NCBI GenBank assembly: GCA_002383165.1
Contig: DFXK01000005.1
Location: 1-64,000 of the forward strand
From: Flavobacteriales bacterium UBA4110
Lineage (GTDB): Bacteria; Bacteroidota; Bacteroidia; Flavobacteriales; Weeksellaceae
DNA length: 64,000 nt
Direction: 5' to 3'
Shown: positions 41,689 through 50,749 of the stretch, one piece after another
Position numbering within the stretch: position 1 is the stretch's first letter
Layout of the letters: each line of letters begins with the position of its first letter
Notes under the pieces: generated by a model
Told to the model about the DNA's origin: nothing
Database searches by the model: none
Seen by the model: only the letters and a program-made list of their open reading frames with translations
Translations under genes and position numbers: made by a program

Positions 41689-41710
41689 AAAAACCGGAAT
41701 AATCCGGTTT
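41689..41710 (-). terminator. terminator of purA
   Basis: The stem AAAACCGGA (41689-41697) / TCCGGTTTT (41702-41710) is followed by T on the minus strand (rc of 41685-41690). It lies 21 nt after the purA stop. Confidence 0.8.
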
Positions 41711-41730
41711 TAATATTTTGCAGTTATAAT

Positions 41731-43017
41731 TTAAAAAAGATCTTTTCTGATAATGTTCTGAGAACGCTCCGGACCTACAGAAACAAGGTAAACATTAATA
41801 CCAAGATGTTCTTCTATAAATTCAATGTATTTTTTGGCATTCGCCGGAAGCTCTTCATAACTTCTTGCGTTGGTTATATCTTCATCCCATCCATCTAATT
41901 CTTCATAAATAGGCTCGTAGTCATAAAGTTTTGTCGTCGAAGAGGTGAAATAGTCAATAATTTTTCCGTCTTCAGTTTTATATTTTGTAGCGATTTTAAG
42001 CGGATGAATTCCTGTTAGCACATCCAGCTTTGTAATTACGAGATTATTAATTCCGTTAATCATGCAAGCATGTTTCAAAGATACAACATCCAACCAGCCG
42101 GTTCTTCTAGGTCTTCCGGTAGTCGCACCGAATTCGAAACCGATCTGTCTGATTTTCTCGCCAAGTTCGTTATCTAACTCCGTTGGAAAAGGACCATGTC
42201 CGACTCTAGTTGTGTAAGCTTTTGCTACGCCTATCAGATTTTGCAACGCCGTAGGAGGCACACCAGCACCTGTACAAACTCCACCAGTAGAAGGTGAAGA
42301 AGACGTCACAAACGGATAAGTTCCGAAGTCAATATCTAGCATCAATGCCTGCGCACCTTCGAAGAGTATATTCTTTCCATCTGCAATAGCTTCATTGATT
42401 TCCAATTCTGTATCAACAATTCTGTCCTTTAGTTTCTCTCCTAGCGCTAGAAATTCTTGATATATTTCCTCCTCATCCAAGCCTGGTTTTTCAAAATATT
42501 TCTCAAAAAGTGAGTTCTTGACTTTCAGATTTTTTTTGATCTTTTCTCTCAATACAGTTGGATTAAGAAGATCAATCATTCTGATTCCAACTCGCGCGAT
42601 TTTATCCTCATAACAAGGACCTATGCCTTTTTTGGTAGTGCCGATCTGTGTTCCGCCGTGTTCTTCTTCCCTGTAAGTGTCCAACAAAATATGATAAGGC
42701 ATTATCACATGAGATCTTCGGCTAATGAAAACGTGATCAGTTTTCAGTCCTTTGCTCTCTATCTGTTCTATTTCTTTTATAAATGCTTTGGGATTCACAA
42801 CAACACCATTGGCGATGATACATTTACCTTTACACTGTAGAACTCCAGAAGGCAGCAGATGCAAAACAAATTTTTCATCACCAACATATACCGTGTGTCC
42901 GGCATTATCACCTCCCTGAAAACGAACAACGTAATCTGATTTTGCTGAGAGTACATCCGTAATCTTTCCTTTGCCTTCGTCTCCGTACTGAAGACCTACA
43001 ACAACATAAGTTGACAT
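41731..43017 (-). CDS. purA: adenylosuccinate synthase
   Basis: The 428-residue GTPase-fold enzyme of AMP synthesis joins IMP and aspartate. It shows GLQYGDEGKGK (P-loop, near 8-18), QGGDNAGHTVYV, GIGPCYEDK, ARVGIRM, GATTGRPRRTGWLD (near 298-311) and the terminal SVGPERSQNI. Length is the family norm. The 470-nt gap upstream has no coding gene that I trust, but contains an orphan hairpin. Confidence 0.97.
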   Translation of the reverse strand: MSTYVVVGLQYGDEGKGKITDVLSAKSDYVVRFQGGDNAGHTVYVGDEKFVLHLLPSGVLQCKGKCIIANGVVVNPKAFIKEIEQIESKGLKTDHVFISRRSHVIMPYHILLDTYREEEHGGTQIGTTKKGIGPCYEDKIARVGIRMIDLLNPTVLREKIKKNLKVKNSLFEKYFEKPGLDEEEIYQEFLALGEKLKDRIVDTELEINEAIADGKNILFEGAQALMLDIDFGTYPFVTSSSPSTGGVCTGAGVPPTALQNLIGVAKAYTTRVGHGPFPTELDNELGEKIRQIGFEFGATTGRPRRTGWLDVVSLKHACMINGINNLVITKLDVLTGIHPLKIATKYKTEDGKIIDYFTSSTTKLYDYEPIYEELDGWDEDITNARSYEELPANAKKYIEFIEEHLGINVYLVSVGPERSQNIIRKDLF

Positions 43018-43093
43018 ATTTTTACTTTTTATTTAGATTATTCGCAAAGTTAGATTTTATATATGGCTTAGCAAAATCACATAAATAAAAAAA

Positions 43094-43116
43094 CCCTCTT
43101 ATAAGATATAAGAGGG
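43094..43116 (-). terminator. orphan terminator-like hairpin upstream of purA
   Basis: CCCTCTTATA (43094-43103) and TATAAGAGGG (43107-43116) form a perfect 10-bp stem with a 3-nt loop. On the minus strand it is followed by a T run (rc of 43085-43093). No gene ends upstream of it, so it lies within a probable purA leader. Confidence 0.55.
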
Positions 43117-43420
43117 CAAAAACACAAATGATGAAAAAATTACAAATGCATCTCTGCATCCATAATACAATTTTCACTACAAAAACTGTACTTCTTTTTA
43201 AAAAAATTAAAAAATTATTGTAAATAATTGCACAATGAATTTTTTTATTATCCAATATTATTGATAAATATCAACATAAAACTGAATATACATAAGGTTT
43301 GACGTTAAATTTTAAATTAAAAAAAATTAGTTAAATGTATTTAATTTCATCATTAAGATGAATAAATAGCACGTTTTCTGTGAAAAATGTTAAAATAATA
43401 AATCATAACGTAACTTTCAT

Positions 43421-43450
43421 TTTATTTATGAGTTTGAATTTATATTTTTG
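43421..43450 (+). promoter_or_regulatory. probable promoter of asnB
   Basis: A TATTTTTG box at 43443-43450 matches TAnnTTTG. The triplet 19 nt upstream is TTT (43421-43423), one base away from TTG. Leader of about 32 nt. Confidence 0.4.
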
Positions 43451-43488
43451 CATTATAATTTTAATTAAAACAAAAACAAATAAATAAA

Positions 43489-45150
43489 ATGTGCGGAATA
43501 GTATGTGTGTTCGACACGAAACAAAAAAATGAAGTAATCAGACCCCAGATTCTGGAAATGTCCAAAAAAATAAGACACCGCGGACCGGATTGGTCAGGAA
43601 TCTATCAGCACGATAATGTAATTTTTTCTCACGAGAGATTAGCTATTGTGGATCCTACTTCTGGAAAGCAACCGCTTTTTACTAAAGATAAAAAAGTAGC
43701 TTTAGCAGTTAACGGCGAGATATACAATCATCAGGAGTTAAGATCTGAATTTCCAGATTACGAATTTTTGACTCAATCTGACTGTGAAGTAATTTTGGCT
43801 TTATACAGAAGAGATGGAAAAAATTTCTTAGAAAAACTGAACGGCATTTTTGCTTTCGCACTATATGATGAAGATAATGATGCTTACCTTATAGGAAGAG
43901 ACCATATGGGAATTGTGCCTTTGTATATGGGCTGGGACAAGAATGGCAGTTTTTATGTAGCTTCGGAACTGAAGTCCTTGGAAGGTGTTTGTAATAAAAT
44001 AGAGGAATTCTTGCCTGGTCATTTCCTTTACAGCAAAGACGGACAAGAATTACAGCAATGGTACAAAAGAGATTGGACAGACTTCGAAAATGTAAAAGAT
44101 AACGAAACCAATATCGCAGCCATTAGAAAAGGATTGGAAGAAGCGGTTCACAGACAACTGATGAGCGATGTGCCTTATGGAGTTTTACTTTCTGGCGGAT
44201 TAGACTCTTCTATCATCGCGGCTGTAACTGCAAAATTTGCAAGACAAAGAATAGAAAGTGGCGATACTCAGGAAGCTTGGTATCCGAGATTACACAGTTT
44301 CGCTGTTGGGTTGGAAGGCTCTCCGGATTTGGCAGCTGCAAGAAAAGCAGCAGACCATATTGGTTCTGTTCACCACGAAATCAAATACACTGTTCAGGAA
44401 GGTTTGGACGCCATCAAAGACGTTATCTATCATTTGGAAACTTATGACGTAACAACTATCAGAGCTTCTACTCCAATGTATCTTTTGGCGAGAGTCATCA
44501 AATCTATGGGAATCAAAATGGTACTTTCCGGTGAAGGTTCGGATGAATTATTTGGAGGTTATCTGTATTTCCACAAAGCACCTTCTGCTCAAGCTTTCCA
44601 CGAAGAAACTGTTAGAAAATTAGGAAAACTTCACCTTTACGACTGTCTTAGAGCCAACAAATCTCTGATGGCTTGGGGAATAGAAGGTAGAGTTCCTTTC
44701 CTTGACAAAGAATTTATGGATGTAGCGATGACTATCAATCCAAAAGACAAAATGGTTACACCGGAAAGAATGGAAAAGTGGGTTCTGAGAAAAGCATTTG
44801 AAGATATTTTACCGGAAAGTATTGCATGGAGACAGAAGGAGCAATTCAGTGATGGTGTTGGCTATTCTTGGATTGATACTTTGAAGCAAGTCGCAGAAGA
44901 TGAAGTAACTGACGAAATGATGGCAAATGCGAAATTCAGATTCCCGATTAACGTTCCGATGAGCAAAGAAGAATATCGATACAGAACAATTTTTGAATCA
45001 CATTTCCCAAGTGATTCTGCCGCAAGCTGTGTTCCTTCTGTACCATCAGTAGCATGTTCTACACCAGTTGCTTTAGAATGGGATGAAGCTTTCAAAAAAA
45101 TGAACGACCCGAGCGGAAGAGCGGTGAAAGTCCACGAAACAGCTTATTAG
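43489..45150 (+). CDS. asnB: asparagine synthase (glutamine-hydrolysing), AsnB type
   Basis: The 553-residue enzyme makes asparagine from aspartate and glutamine. The N-terminal class II amidotransferase domain starts at catalytic Cys2 (MCGIVCVFD). The C-terminal synthase domain has the ATP-pyrophosphatase loop LLSGGLDSSIIAA (near 232-244) and the GSDELFGGY and WGIEGRVPFLDKEF segments. Full length, like E. coli AsnB. Transcribed alone, with a terminator downstream. Confidence 0.96.
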   Translation: MCGIVCVFDTKQKNEVIRPQILEMSKKIRHRGPDWSGIYQHDNVIFSHERLAIVDPTSGKQPLFTKDKKVALAVNGEIYNHQELRSEFPDYEFLTQSDCEVILALYRRDGKNFLEKLNGIFAFALYDEDNDAYLIGRDHMGIVPLYMGWDKNGSFYVASELKSLEGVCNKIEEFLPGHFLYSKDGQELQQWYKRDWTDFENVKDNETNIAAIRKGLEEAVHRQLMSDVPYGVLLSGGLDSSIIAAVTAKFARQRIESGDTQEAWYPRLHSFAVGLEGSPDLAAARKAADHIGSVHHEIKYTVQEGLDAIKDVIYHLETYDVTTIRASTPMYLLARVIKSMGIKMVLSGEGSDELFGGYLYFHKAPSAQAFHEETVRKLGKLHLYDCLRANKSLMAWGIEGRVPFLDKEFMDVAMTINPKDKMVTPERMEKWVLRKAFEDILPESIAWRQKEQFSDGVGYSWIDTLKQVAEDEVTDEMMANAKFRFPINVPMSKEEYRYRTIFESHFPSDSAASCVPSVPSVACSTPVALEWDEAFKKMNDPSGRAVKVHETAY

Positions 45151-45182
45151 AAATTATTTAAACTAACTATACTACCAAAATG

Positions 45183-45210
45183 AGAAGCACAACTTTCGGG
45201 TTGTGCTTCT
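45183..45210 (+). terminator. terminator after asnB
   Basis: An 11-bp stem (AGAAGCACAAC, 45183-45193 with 45200-45210) encloses TTTCGG. Tail T-rich. It lies just before the convergent membrane-protein stop at 45220. Confidence 0.8.
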
Positions 45211-45219
45211 CTATTATTT

Positions 45220-45666
45220 CTAATTCTTTTGAGTCTGCTTAAGGCGTTTTTTCCGGCGTTCGTAGATCACTTCCGTAATCTTTCCGCCAATCCAGGAAAA
45301 CGGAAAAAATATCAGGAATATGGAGATCTTATAAAATACCGGGTGATAAGGATAGATGATGATATCCAACATCGCTATAAAAAGCATGATAAAACCTATG
45401 AGAATCGCGTAGGCTACTTTTGCATATTTTACGATAATAGCTGTCACAACACCGCCAAAAGTCACCCCAATCCCGCCAAAGAAAAGCAGGGCAATGAAAA
45501 AAGAGTCTTTTTTCTGCACAGACTGAAGTAATTTTTCCCAATGCTTAAATGGCGCAAACTCCTTATATGTGATCCAGTCGGAATCGATCTTTATCCCGAA
45601 TGTGATAATGAGCGCAGCTACCGTAAGACCAGCCAAAACACCAATTGTATTCCTTAGAAAATTCAT
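45220..45666 (-). CDS. small four-helix membrane protein
   Basis: A 148-residue inner-membrane protein with four hydrophobic segments (about 5-24, 52-72, 78-100 and 108-130) and a basic C-terminus (ERRKKRLKQTQ). I see no known motif. The start is taken at the ATG at 45666, one base after the ridA stop; the longer frame into ridA gives no added conserved sequence. It is thus translationally coupled to ridA. Function unknown. Confidence 0.78.
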   Translation of the reverse strand: MNFLRNTIGVLAGLTVAALIITFGIKIDSDWITYKEFAPFKHWEKLLQSVQKKDSFFIALLFFGGIGVTFGGVVTAIIVKYAKVAYAILIGFIMLFIAMLDIIIYPYHPVFYKISIFLIFFPFSWIGGKITEVIYERRKKRLKQTQKN

Positions 45667-45667
45667 C

Positions 45668-46048
45668 CTATCCTTTAAAAGCAATCATGGATATTTCGAC
45701 ATCTACATTTTTTGGAAGGCATGAAACCTGCACGGTCTCTCTTGCCGGAAACTGATCGTTACTGAAATAAGAAGCATAGATCTCATTCACCACCGCAAAA
45801 TCGTCCATACTCTTCAGGAAAATCGATGCTTTTACTGTATTATCCAATGTCATTCCTGCCTCTGTAAGAATAGCCTTCAGGTTTTTCATCACCTGATGCG
45901 TTTCCTTTTCTATGCCTTCCACCAGCTTTCCTGTTTCAGGATCTACAGGGATCTGACCCGAGATGTACAATGTTCCGTTTACAAGACAAGCCTGTGAATA
46001 GGGACCTATCGCGGCAGGCGCATTTGATGTGTGGATGATCTTCTTCAT
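45668..46048 (-). CDS. RidA-family reactive-intermediate deaminase
   Basis: A 126-residue YjgF/YER057c/UK114-family protein that hydrolyses enamine/imine intermediates from PLP enzymes. Its start ITHS-like stretch (KKIIHTSNAPAAIGPYSQ), SGQIPVDPETG, and the conserved Arg in PARETVQVSCLPKNVDVEIS are all present. I choose ATG 46048; a TTG two codons upstream is possible. It precedes the small membrane-protein gene by one nucleotide. Confidence 0.94.
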   Translation of the reverse strand: MKKIIHTSNAPAAIGPYSQACLVNGTLYISGQIPVDPETGKLVEGIEKETHQVMKNLKAILTEAGMTLDNTVKASIFLKSMDDFAVVNEIYASYFSNDQFPARETVQVSCLPKNVDVEISMIAFKG

Positions 46049-46184
46049 GTTCAATAATTAATTTTTACAAAACTATATAAATTAGTCGGAAGTAAGAAGC
46101 AAGCAGTAATAAGATTCTTTTTTATGTGGAGAAAAAAAGTCTAATCATACTAATTATCTTACTTTTAACATTGAAAATAAGGTT

Positions 46185-48806
46185 CTAAAAAGTACTGTTA
46201 GGCTGTGTAAAACTTCTTTCTTTATATTTCACAGCATCTTTCAAAATGTTAGCTTTGATTCCTATAAAGAAATCATATACTTTATACTGTCCGAACGGTA
46301 CCCAGTTGAAGGTGATTGTGAAACTTCTCTGGTCTCTGGAAAAACCTAACCTGGTATATGCCAAAGTTTTATTGACAATATCATAATTGGTGCTTCCGTT
46401 GATATTCCAGTATGGCGTGAGCTTGATGCTTCCATCTAGTCCTACGGTTGCAACCTTTGTCCCAAATCTGGAAAGTCCCCTTGTGTACGCATAGTTGGCA
46501 TTGACATTCAGAGTCCAGGTTGGAATATAGTGGGCGTAATTATAATCATCAAAATAATAATTCTCATTCCGGATCTCTCCCTTCTTCTTATATTTTTTAG
46601 ACAACTCTTCCTTTTTCCCAAATATGGCATCGCTCATCGGATAAGAAAGCTGTAAATTGAATCCCTGTAGGCTGAAGTGTCCGAAGTTCTCTGTTCTGAT
46701 CCCTGTATCGCTGCCATCTGCAAATACAATCTGATAAGGCTCAATGGTGAGGCTGGAATTGACATTCAGTTTACTATCAAAAAAAGAAGATTGTGCATTG
46801 ACGCTGAACACAGACCACTTATATTTTTCCGCTGCAAAGTTATAACCTCCAGAAACATTTAGGTTTTCGAAGATCTTCACTTTCTTCACTCCGGTAGAAT
46901 CACTTTTTGATTTTACCTTCATCTCTAAATTGTTTGCAATATTGAATCCTAGGCTTTGCGTAAGGCCCGTGGAAGGTGCGCCATAAATGCCGCCTTCAAA
47001 AATAGAGTAAGGTGTAATCTCGCCTCTTGCATTCGCATAATCTCTATAATATCCCCAGCTTCTGGCACCGAAATCCGGTGAATAGGTAAAGCTGAAACTC
47101 GGGGTCATCATATGCCTGATAGCGACAATAGGTGATTTCTTCCCAAAATTCTTCTGTCCATACAAAATAGTTTGCAAACTCGCACTGGTAGAGAATGTGG
47201 AATAGGCTGAGATTCCGTTATTATAAACATTATCAATTGCATTGGTAACAGGATTAAAGCTTTTCTCTAGTGTTTTGGTGGTTAGTACATTATCCGCATT
47301 GGCACTTAGCGAGAACGTAAAAAACTTGGCCAACGTTGTATTGGTAGAAAGCGAAATGTTATTTTTCGCTCCTGTTTTCAAATCCTGCCACATCTGCTTT
47401 TTGAAAAGCTGATCTTCTGTTGTTGTAACGTAATTACTAAGCGCAAATCCGGTATTGACGTTGATATTTTCCAGCAGTCCTGTTCTTACACCAGTCTTTG
47501 GTTTAAAAAGATAAAACTGATTGACAGCAATCGTCATATCAGGCAAACGGATATCCGTGAGACCTGTCGCAAAATTTTGGTTATATCCCGCACTCGCACT
47601 AATGGTGATGGGAAGATTCAAAAATCTCTTTGTAACATTGATCCTGGAAGTCTGAGTGGTGTTAAGAACGTTTCCGTTAAAAATATAATTATTGTTAACT
47701 GTATTATTGTAGAATTTACTGCTCACAATATCTACACTCGCATTGAAGGTGAAATAAGGATTAGCCTTTGAATCCTGGGAATGACGCCACGCAATACGGA
47801 AAGTCTTGGTTCTGGAATAATCATCCAATCCTTTAATCCCTCGCACTGTATAGCCATAATCAGCAGCAAAGTTTCCGGAATATCTATATTTTTTGAGGTA
47901 GTTCAGTTCCGGTTTCAGATTCCAGCTTCCTTTGGTATAAAAATCCGAGAGAATTTTAAGATCGAAATGGTCTCCAATCGGCTGATAGTAACCTAAGCCG
48001 TTAAGAAAAAAACCAACATCTTGCCTCTCTCCAAAACTCGGGATCAGAATCCCCGCAGATCTTTTATCCGAAAATGGAAGAATCGCAAAAGGCATCACAA
48101 GTGGCGTTGGAACTTGCTCTATGTAAAGCTGTATTGGACCTGTAACCAGCTGGGAACTATTTTTACCTTTTATCAGCTTAATATTTGGTGCAGACATATG
48201 ATAATCTGGCAAGGTATCTTTTTTCTTGATAAAATACTCGTCCGTCGTATAAATCGCCTTTCTCATAAAGAACACGGAATCATTATACTTTTTGGTTTTC
48301 TCAGCTACAATCACGCCTTCACTCTCTTCTGTTCTCGCATTGAAGGCGATTGCCTGTTTAGTTTTATAATTGTAGATTACCTCATTATATTCATACTTTT
48401 TCCCACCCTGCGTAGCAATAGCCGGCTTTATGATTTTGCCCTTATCATCCTGCTCACCTCTTGCATAGATCTTTCCTGTTTCCCAATCTATCCGGATATA
48501 ATCAGCATCAATCTGCATATCCTGATAGATAATTTGAGCCTTTTTGTTAAGCGAAGTTTGCTTATTAGATATGGATGAGCTGCTTCTGTATTCAGCTTTG
48601 GTCTTAACCACATCTTCTAGTTCTTCTTTTGGAATTATGGTATCTTTCTTCGCAGTTACAGTATCTTTACTTAAACTGACGGAATCTCTAATATCACTTT
48701 TCTTATCAATATTTTGAGGCACAGTTTGTGATAAAATATTGTTAAAAATTAGGATATTTAAAATTAGTAATATATTTTTGAAAATACTTCGAGCCAATGC
48801 AGTCAT
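46185..48806 (-). CDS. lptD: LPS-assembly outer-membrane protein LptD
   Basis: An 873-residue protein. A signal peptide with Gln at +1 (ILSQ) is followed by a variable acidic segment, the N-terminal OstA/LptA-like domain (about 85-190, IIYQDMQIDADYIRIDWETGKIYARG) and a long C-terminal beta-barrel (about 200-873) rich in alternating strands. It inserts lipopolysaccharide into the outer leaflet together with LptE (not in the window). The C-terminus ends SFTQPNSTF. Divergent from the amidase gene, 42 nt apart, so both promoters lie in a short shared region. Confidence 0.9.
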   Translation of the reverse strand: MTALARSIFKNILLILNILIFNNILSQTVPQNIDKKSDIRDSVSLSKDTVTAKKDTIIPKEELEDVVKTKAEYRSSSSISNKQTSLNKKAQIIYQDMQIDADYIRIDWETGKIYARGEQDDKGKIIKPAIATQGGKKYEYNEVIYNYKTKQAIAFNARTEESEGVIVAEKTKKYNDSVFFMRKAIYTTDEYFIKKKDTLPDYHMSAPNIKLIKGKNSSQLVTGPIQLYIEQVPTPLVMPFAILPFSDKRSAGILIPSFGERQDVGFFLNGLGYYQPIGDHFDLKILSDFYTKGSWNLKPELNYLKKYRYSGNFAADYGYTVRGIKGLDDYSRTKTFRIAWRHSQDSKANPYFTFNASVDIVSSKFYNNTVNNNYIFNGNVLNTTQTSRINVTKRFLNLPITISASAGYNQNFATGLTDIRLPDMTIAVNQFYLFKPKTGVRTGLLENINVNTGFALSNYVTTTEDQLFKKQMWQDLKTGAKNNISLSTNTTLAKFFTFSLSANADNVLTTKTLEKSFNPVTNAIDNVYNNGISAYSTFSTSASLQTILYGQKNFGKKSPIVAIRHMMTPSFSFTYSPDFGARSWGYYRDYANARGEITPYSIFEGGIYGAPSTGLTQSLGFNIANNLEMKVKSKSDSTGVKKVKIFENLNVSGGYNFAAEKYKWSVFSVNAQSSFFDSKLNVNSSLTIEPYQIVFADGSDTGIRTENFGHFSLQGFNLQLSYPMSDAIFGKKEELSKKYKKKGEIRNENYYFDDYNYAHYIPTWTLNVNANYAYTRGLSRFGTKVATVGLDGSIKLTPYWNINGSTNYDIVNKTLAYTRLGFSRDQRSFTITFNWVPFGQYKVYDFFIGIKANILKDAVKYKERSFTQPNSTF

Positions 48807-48848
48807 TCTGAAATTGGGTTCAAAATTAATTAAATTTTAAAGATTAAA

Positions 48849-50132
48849 ATGATTAGGCCTACACTTTATAAGAAATTTTTTTTTCTCTTGATATGTTTTG
48901 TTAGTTTCAGCTTCCTATATTCCCAGAAAAAATTCACAATTGTTCTGGATGCAGGACACGGTGGAAGTGACATTGGAGCCAACCGAAATTACAGTGACAT
49001 AGGAACTGTAATGGAAAAAAATGTGACACTTGGCATTGTTCTGAAACTTGGAAGAATGCTAGAAAAAAACAAGGACTACAAAGTGATTTATACCAGAAAA
49101 ATCGATGAGTATCCTTCTTTAACATACCGAACAGATTTGGCCAACAGAAGCAAAGCTGACTTGTTTATTTCGGTTCACGTTAATTCTTCACCCAGCAAAA
49201 GCGCAACAGCACAAGGAACAGAAACGTTCGTCCAAGGTCCCAATCAAAACAAAGCTAATCTTGATGTCGCAAAAGCCGAAAACGACGTTATTTTCCTCGA
49301 TGAAAAGGACAAAGAGAATTTTGCATCCTACAATCCTAGCTCACCAGAATCCCTCATTGCGCTTAAAATACAGCAAAGTAAATACCTGCAGGCAAGTCTA
49401 ATCGTTGGCGGCCTTGTGGAAGAGAATTTTGTCAAAAAAGATAAACGACTATCTCGTGGTGTAAAACAGGAAAACCTTCACGTGCTGAGGATGAATGCAA
49501 TGCCTTCCATTCTTATAGAAACGGGATTCGTTAATAATTATGATGATGCACATTACATATCCACCGAAGAAGGGCAACAATCCATAGCAGAAAGCATCTA
49601 CAATGCTATTACGAGTTATAAAAAACTGGTGGACAGAAATGTAAAAGAACCTGAACCTGAAAAACCAGCCGAACAACCTCTTAAAAATGACTTCCGAATA
49701 TTGCTGATGAGCATGCCTACAAGATATACTGAAAACGACCCTGCCCTAAAAGGACTGAAATATATCCTACCTATAAAAGAAAACGGAAATTACAAGTATT
49801 ATTACGGAACTACCAATTATGCTTCCGTGAGAGATAACAATCTGAAGACGGCTAAAGATTCTGGATTCAGAAATGCAATATCTATAAGTTTTGTTCCTAA
49901 TCAGTCCTTAGCAAGTGGTTATTATACCATCGAGGTTTATGCTGGAAAAGATAAATTAGATTCGAAATCACATATTATGAAAACGCTTCCTAATATGGAG
50001 AGAAACAAAGAAAATGGTGTTTTTTACTACACATATGGAAAATATAAGACTTTGGAGGAAGCTGTACACACACAAAAAGAGCTTGAAAACAAGAACATTA
50101 TAAATACAGTGATAGAAAAAAGAATAAAATAG
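48849..50132 (+). CDS. N-acetylmuramoyl-L-alanine amidase (Amidase_3)
   Basis: A 427-residue exported peptidoglycan amidase. Signal peptide with Gln at +1 (FLYSQKKF); zinc-dependent catalytic domain (about 30-265) with DAGHGGSDIGANR (zinc His), a Glu in VMEKNVTLG, SVHVNSSPS (second His) and IETGFVNN (catalytic Glu). A C-terminal domain (about 340-427) with KTLEEAVHTQKELENKNIINTVIEK resembles a SPOR repeat and may bind denuded glycan. It splits daughter cells in the periplasm. Next gene is tRNA-Glu. Confidence 0.92.
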   Translation: MIRPTLYKKFFFLLICFVSFSFLYSQKKFTIVLDAGHGGSDIGANRNYSDIGTVMEKNVTLGIVLKLGRMLEKNKDYKVIYTRKIDEYPSLTYRTDLANRSKADLFISVHVNSSPSKSATAQGTETFVQGPNQNKANLDVAKAENDVIFLDEKDKENFASYNPSSPESLIALKIQQSKYLQASLIVGGLVEENFVKKDKRLSRGVKQENLHVLRMNAMPSILIETGFVNNYDDAHYISTEEGQQSIAESIYNAITSYKKLVDRNVKEPEPEKPAEQPLKNDFRILLMSMPTRYTENDPALKGLKYILPIKENGNYKYYYGTTNYASVRDNNLKTAKDSGFRNAISISFVPNQSLASGYYTIEVYAGKDKLDSKSHIMKTLPNMERNKENGVFYYTYGKYKTLEEAVHTQKELENKNIINTVIEKRIK

Positions 50133-50142
50133 CTTCAGAAAT

Positions 50143-50173
50143 TTGGAAAAATAGAAGAAAGTCTATATTTTTG
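50143..50173 (+). promoter_or_regulatory. promoter of the first tRNA-Glu
   Basis: TTG (50143-50145), a 20-nt spacer and TATTTTTG (50166-50173). Transcription would start about 6-8 nt further on, some 10 nt before the tRNA. Confidence 0.65.
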
Positions 50174-50191
50174 CACTCCGAAATCACAAAC

Positions 50192-50263
50192 GGCCTATTC
50201 GTCTAGTGGTTAGGACTCAAGATTTTCATTCTTGCAACAGGGGTTCGATTCCCCTATAGGCTA
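50192..50263 (+). tRNA. tRNA-Glu (UUC), copy 1
   Basis: A 72-nt cloverleaf: acceptor GGCCTAT / ATAGGCT (first pair G-U), D-arm GTCTAGTGGTTAGGAC, anticodon arm CAAGA-TTTTCAT-TCTTG with anticodon TTC, T-arm GGGGTTCGATTCCCC. CCA is not encoded. Confidence 0.95.
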
Positions 50264-50297
50264 CAAAAAATAAATTTTAAAAAATTATTAAAAAAGT

Positions 50298-50327
50298 TTG
50301 CAAATTAAAAAATAACTTTTATCTTTG
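50298..50327 (+). promoter_or_regulatory. promoter of rpsT
   Basis: TTG (50298-50300), a 19-nt spacer and TATCTTTG (50320-50327) exactly match the flavobacterial consensus. The leader to the ATG at 50346 is about 12 nt. Confidence 0.75.
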
Positions 50328-50345
50328 CACCCACATTTGAACGTT

Positions 50346-50600
50346 ATGGCAAATCATAAATCAGCACTTAAGAGAATCAGACAAAACGAAGTTAGAAGAC
50401 TTCGAAACAGATACTACCACAAGACTGCAAGAACAGCTGTGAAAGTATTAAGAAATGAAGCGGACAAAGCAGCTGCATCTGAGCAATTACCAAAAGTAAT
50501 TTCTTTATTAGATAAATTAGCTAAGAAAAACATTATTCACAAGAATAAAGCAGCTAATTTAAAGAGCAAATTAACTAAGCACGTAAATAGCTTAGCTTAA
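50346..50600 (+). CDS. rpsT: 30S ribosomal protein S20
   Basis: An 84-residue, Lys/Arg-rich helical protein that binds 16S rRNA. MANHKSALKRIRQNEVRRLRN and the KKNIIHKNKAANLKSKL end are diagnostic. The upstream in-frame GTG/ATG-like extension to 50325 is within the promoter and is rejected; the ATG at 50346 gives the canonical start. Flanked on both sides by tRNA-Glu genes. Confidence 0.97.
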   Translation: MANHKSALKRIRQNEVRRLRNRYYHKTARTAVKVLRNEADKAAASEQLPKVISLLDKLAKKNIIHKNKAANLKSKLTKHVNSLA

Positions 50601-50610
50601 TATAAATCCT

Positions 50611-50682
50611 GGCCCGTTCGTCTATCGGTTAGGACCTCAGATTTTCATTCTGGTAAGAGGGGTTCGATTCCCCTACGGGCTA
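50611..50682 (+). tRNA. tRNA-Glu (UUC), copy 2
   Basis: A 72-nt cloverleaf: acceptor GGCCCGT / ACGGGCT, D-arm GTCTATCGGTTAGGAC, anticodon stem-loop TCAGA-TTTTCAT-TCTGG with anticodon TTC (one U-G pair), T-arm GGGGTTCGATTCCCC. It begins 10 nt after the rpsT stop, with no promoter between, so it is probably processed from the rpsT transcript. The acceptor, D-loop and anticodon stem differ from copy 1. Confidence 0.95.
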
Positions 50683-50685
50683 CTT

Positions 50686-50716
50686 AAAAACCTTCAGATT
50701 TTTCTGAAGGTTTTTT
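50686..50716 (+). terminator. terminator after rpsT-tRNA-Glu
   Basis: A 13-bp stem (AAAAACCTTCAGA at 50686-50698 with 50703-50715) and a T tail. Confidence 0.85.
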
Positions 50717-50749
50717 ATTTTTGTTATATTTGAGAATTATTTTAACACT

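Larger units (their letters stand above)
43018..43488. other. intergenic region between divergent purA and asnB
   Basis: A 471-nt AT-rich gap. It holds an inverted repeat (43094-43116) that would be a terminator on the minus strand, a -7 box for asnB (43443-43450), and short overlapping frames of about 30-77 codons on both strands that I do not consider genes. No riboswitch-like conserved core was recognised. Confidence 0.6.

Noticed and set aside
43131..43223. Short plus-strand frame of about 30 codons upstream of asnB as a possible leader peptide
   Set aside because: Only one Asn codon, so not an asparagine attenuation peptide, and no terminator/antiterminator pair follows on the plus strand.
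43022..43255. 77-codon minus-strand frame upstream of purA
   Set aside because: Spans the orphan terminator-like hairpin, has odd composition (Phe/Cys/Ile-rich with no family match) and no promoter.
43018..43488. Purine riboswitch upstream of purA
   Set aside because: I could not find the conserved three-way-junction loop sequences.
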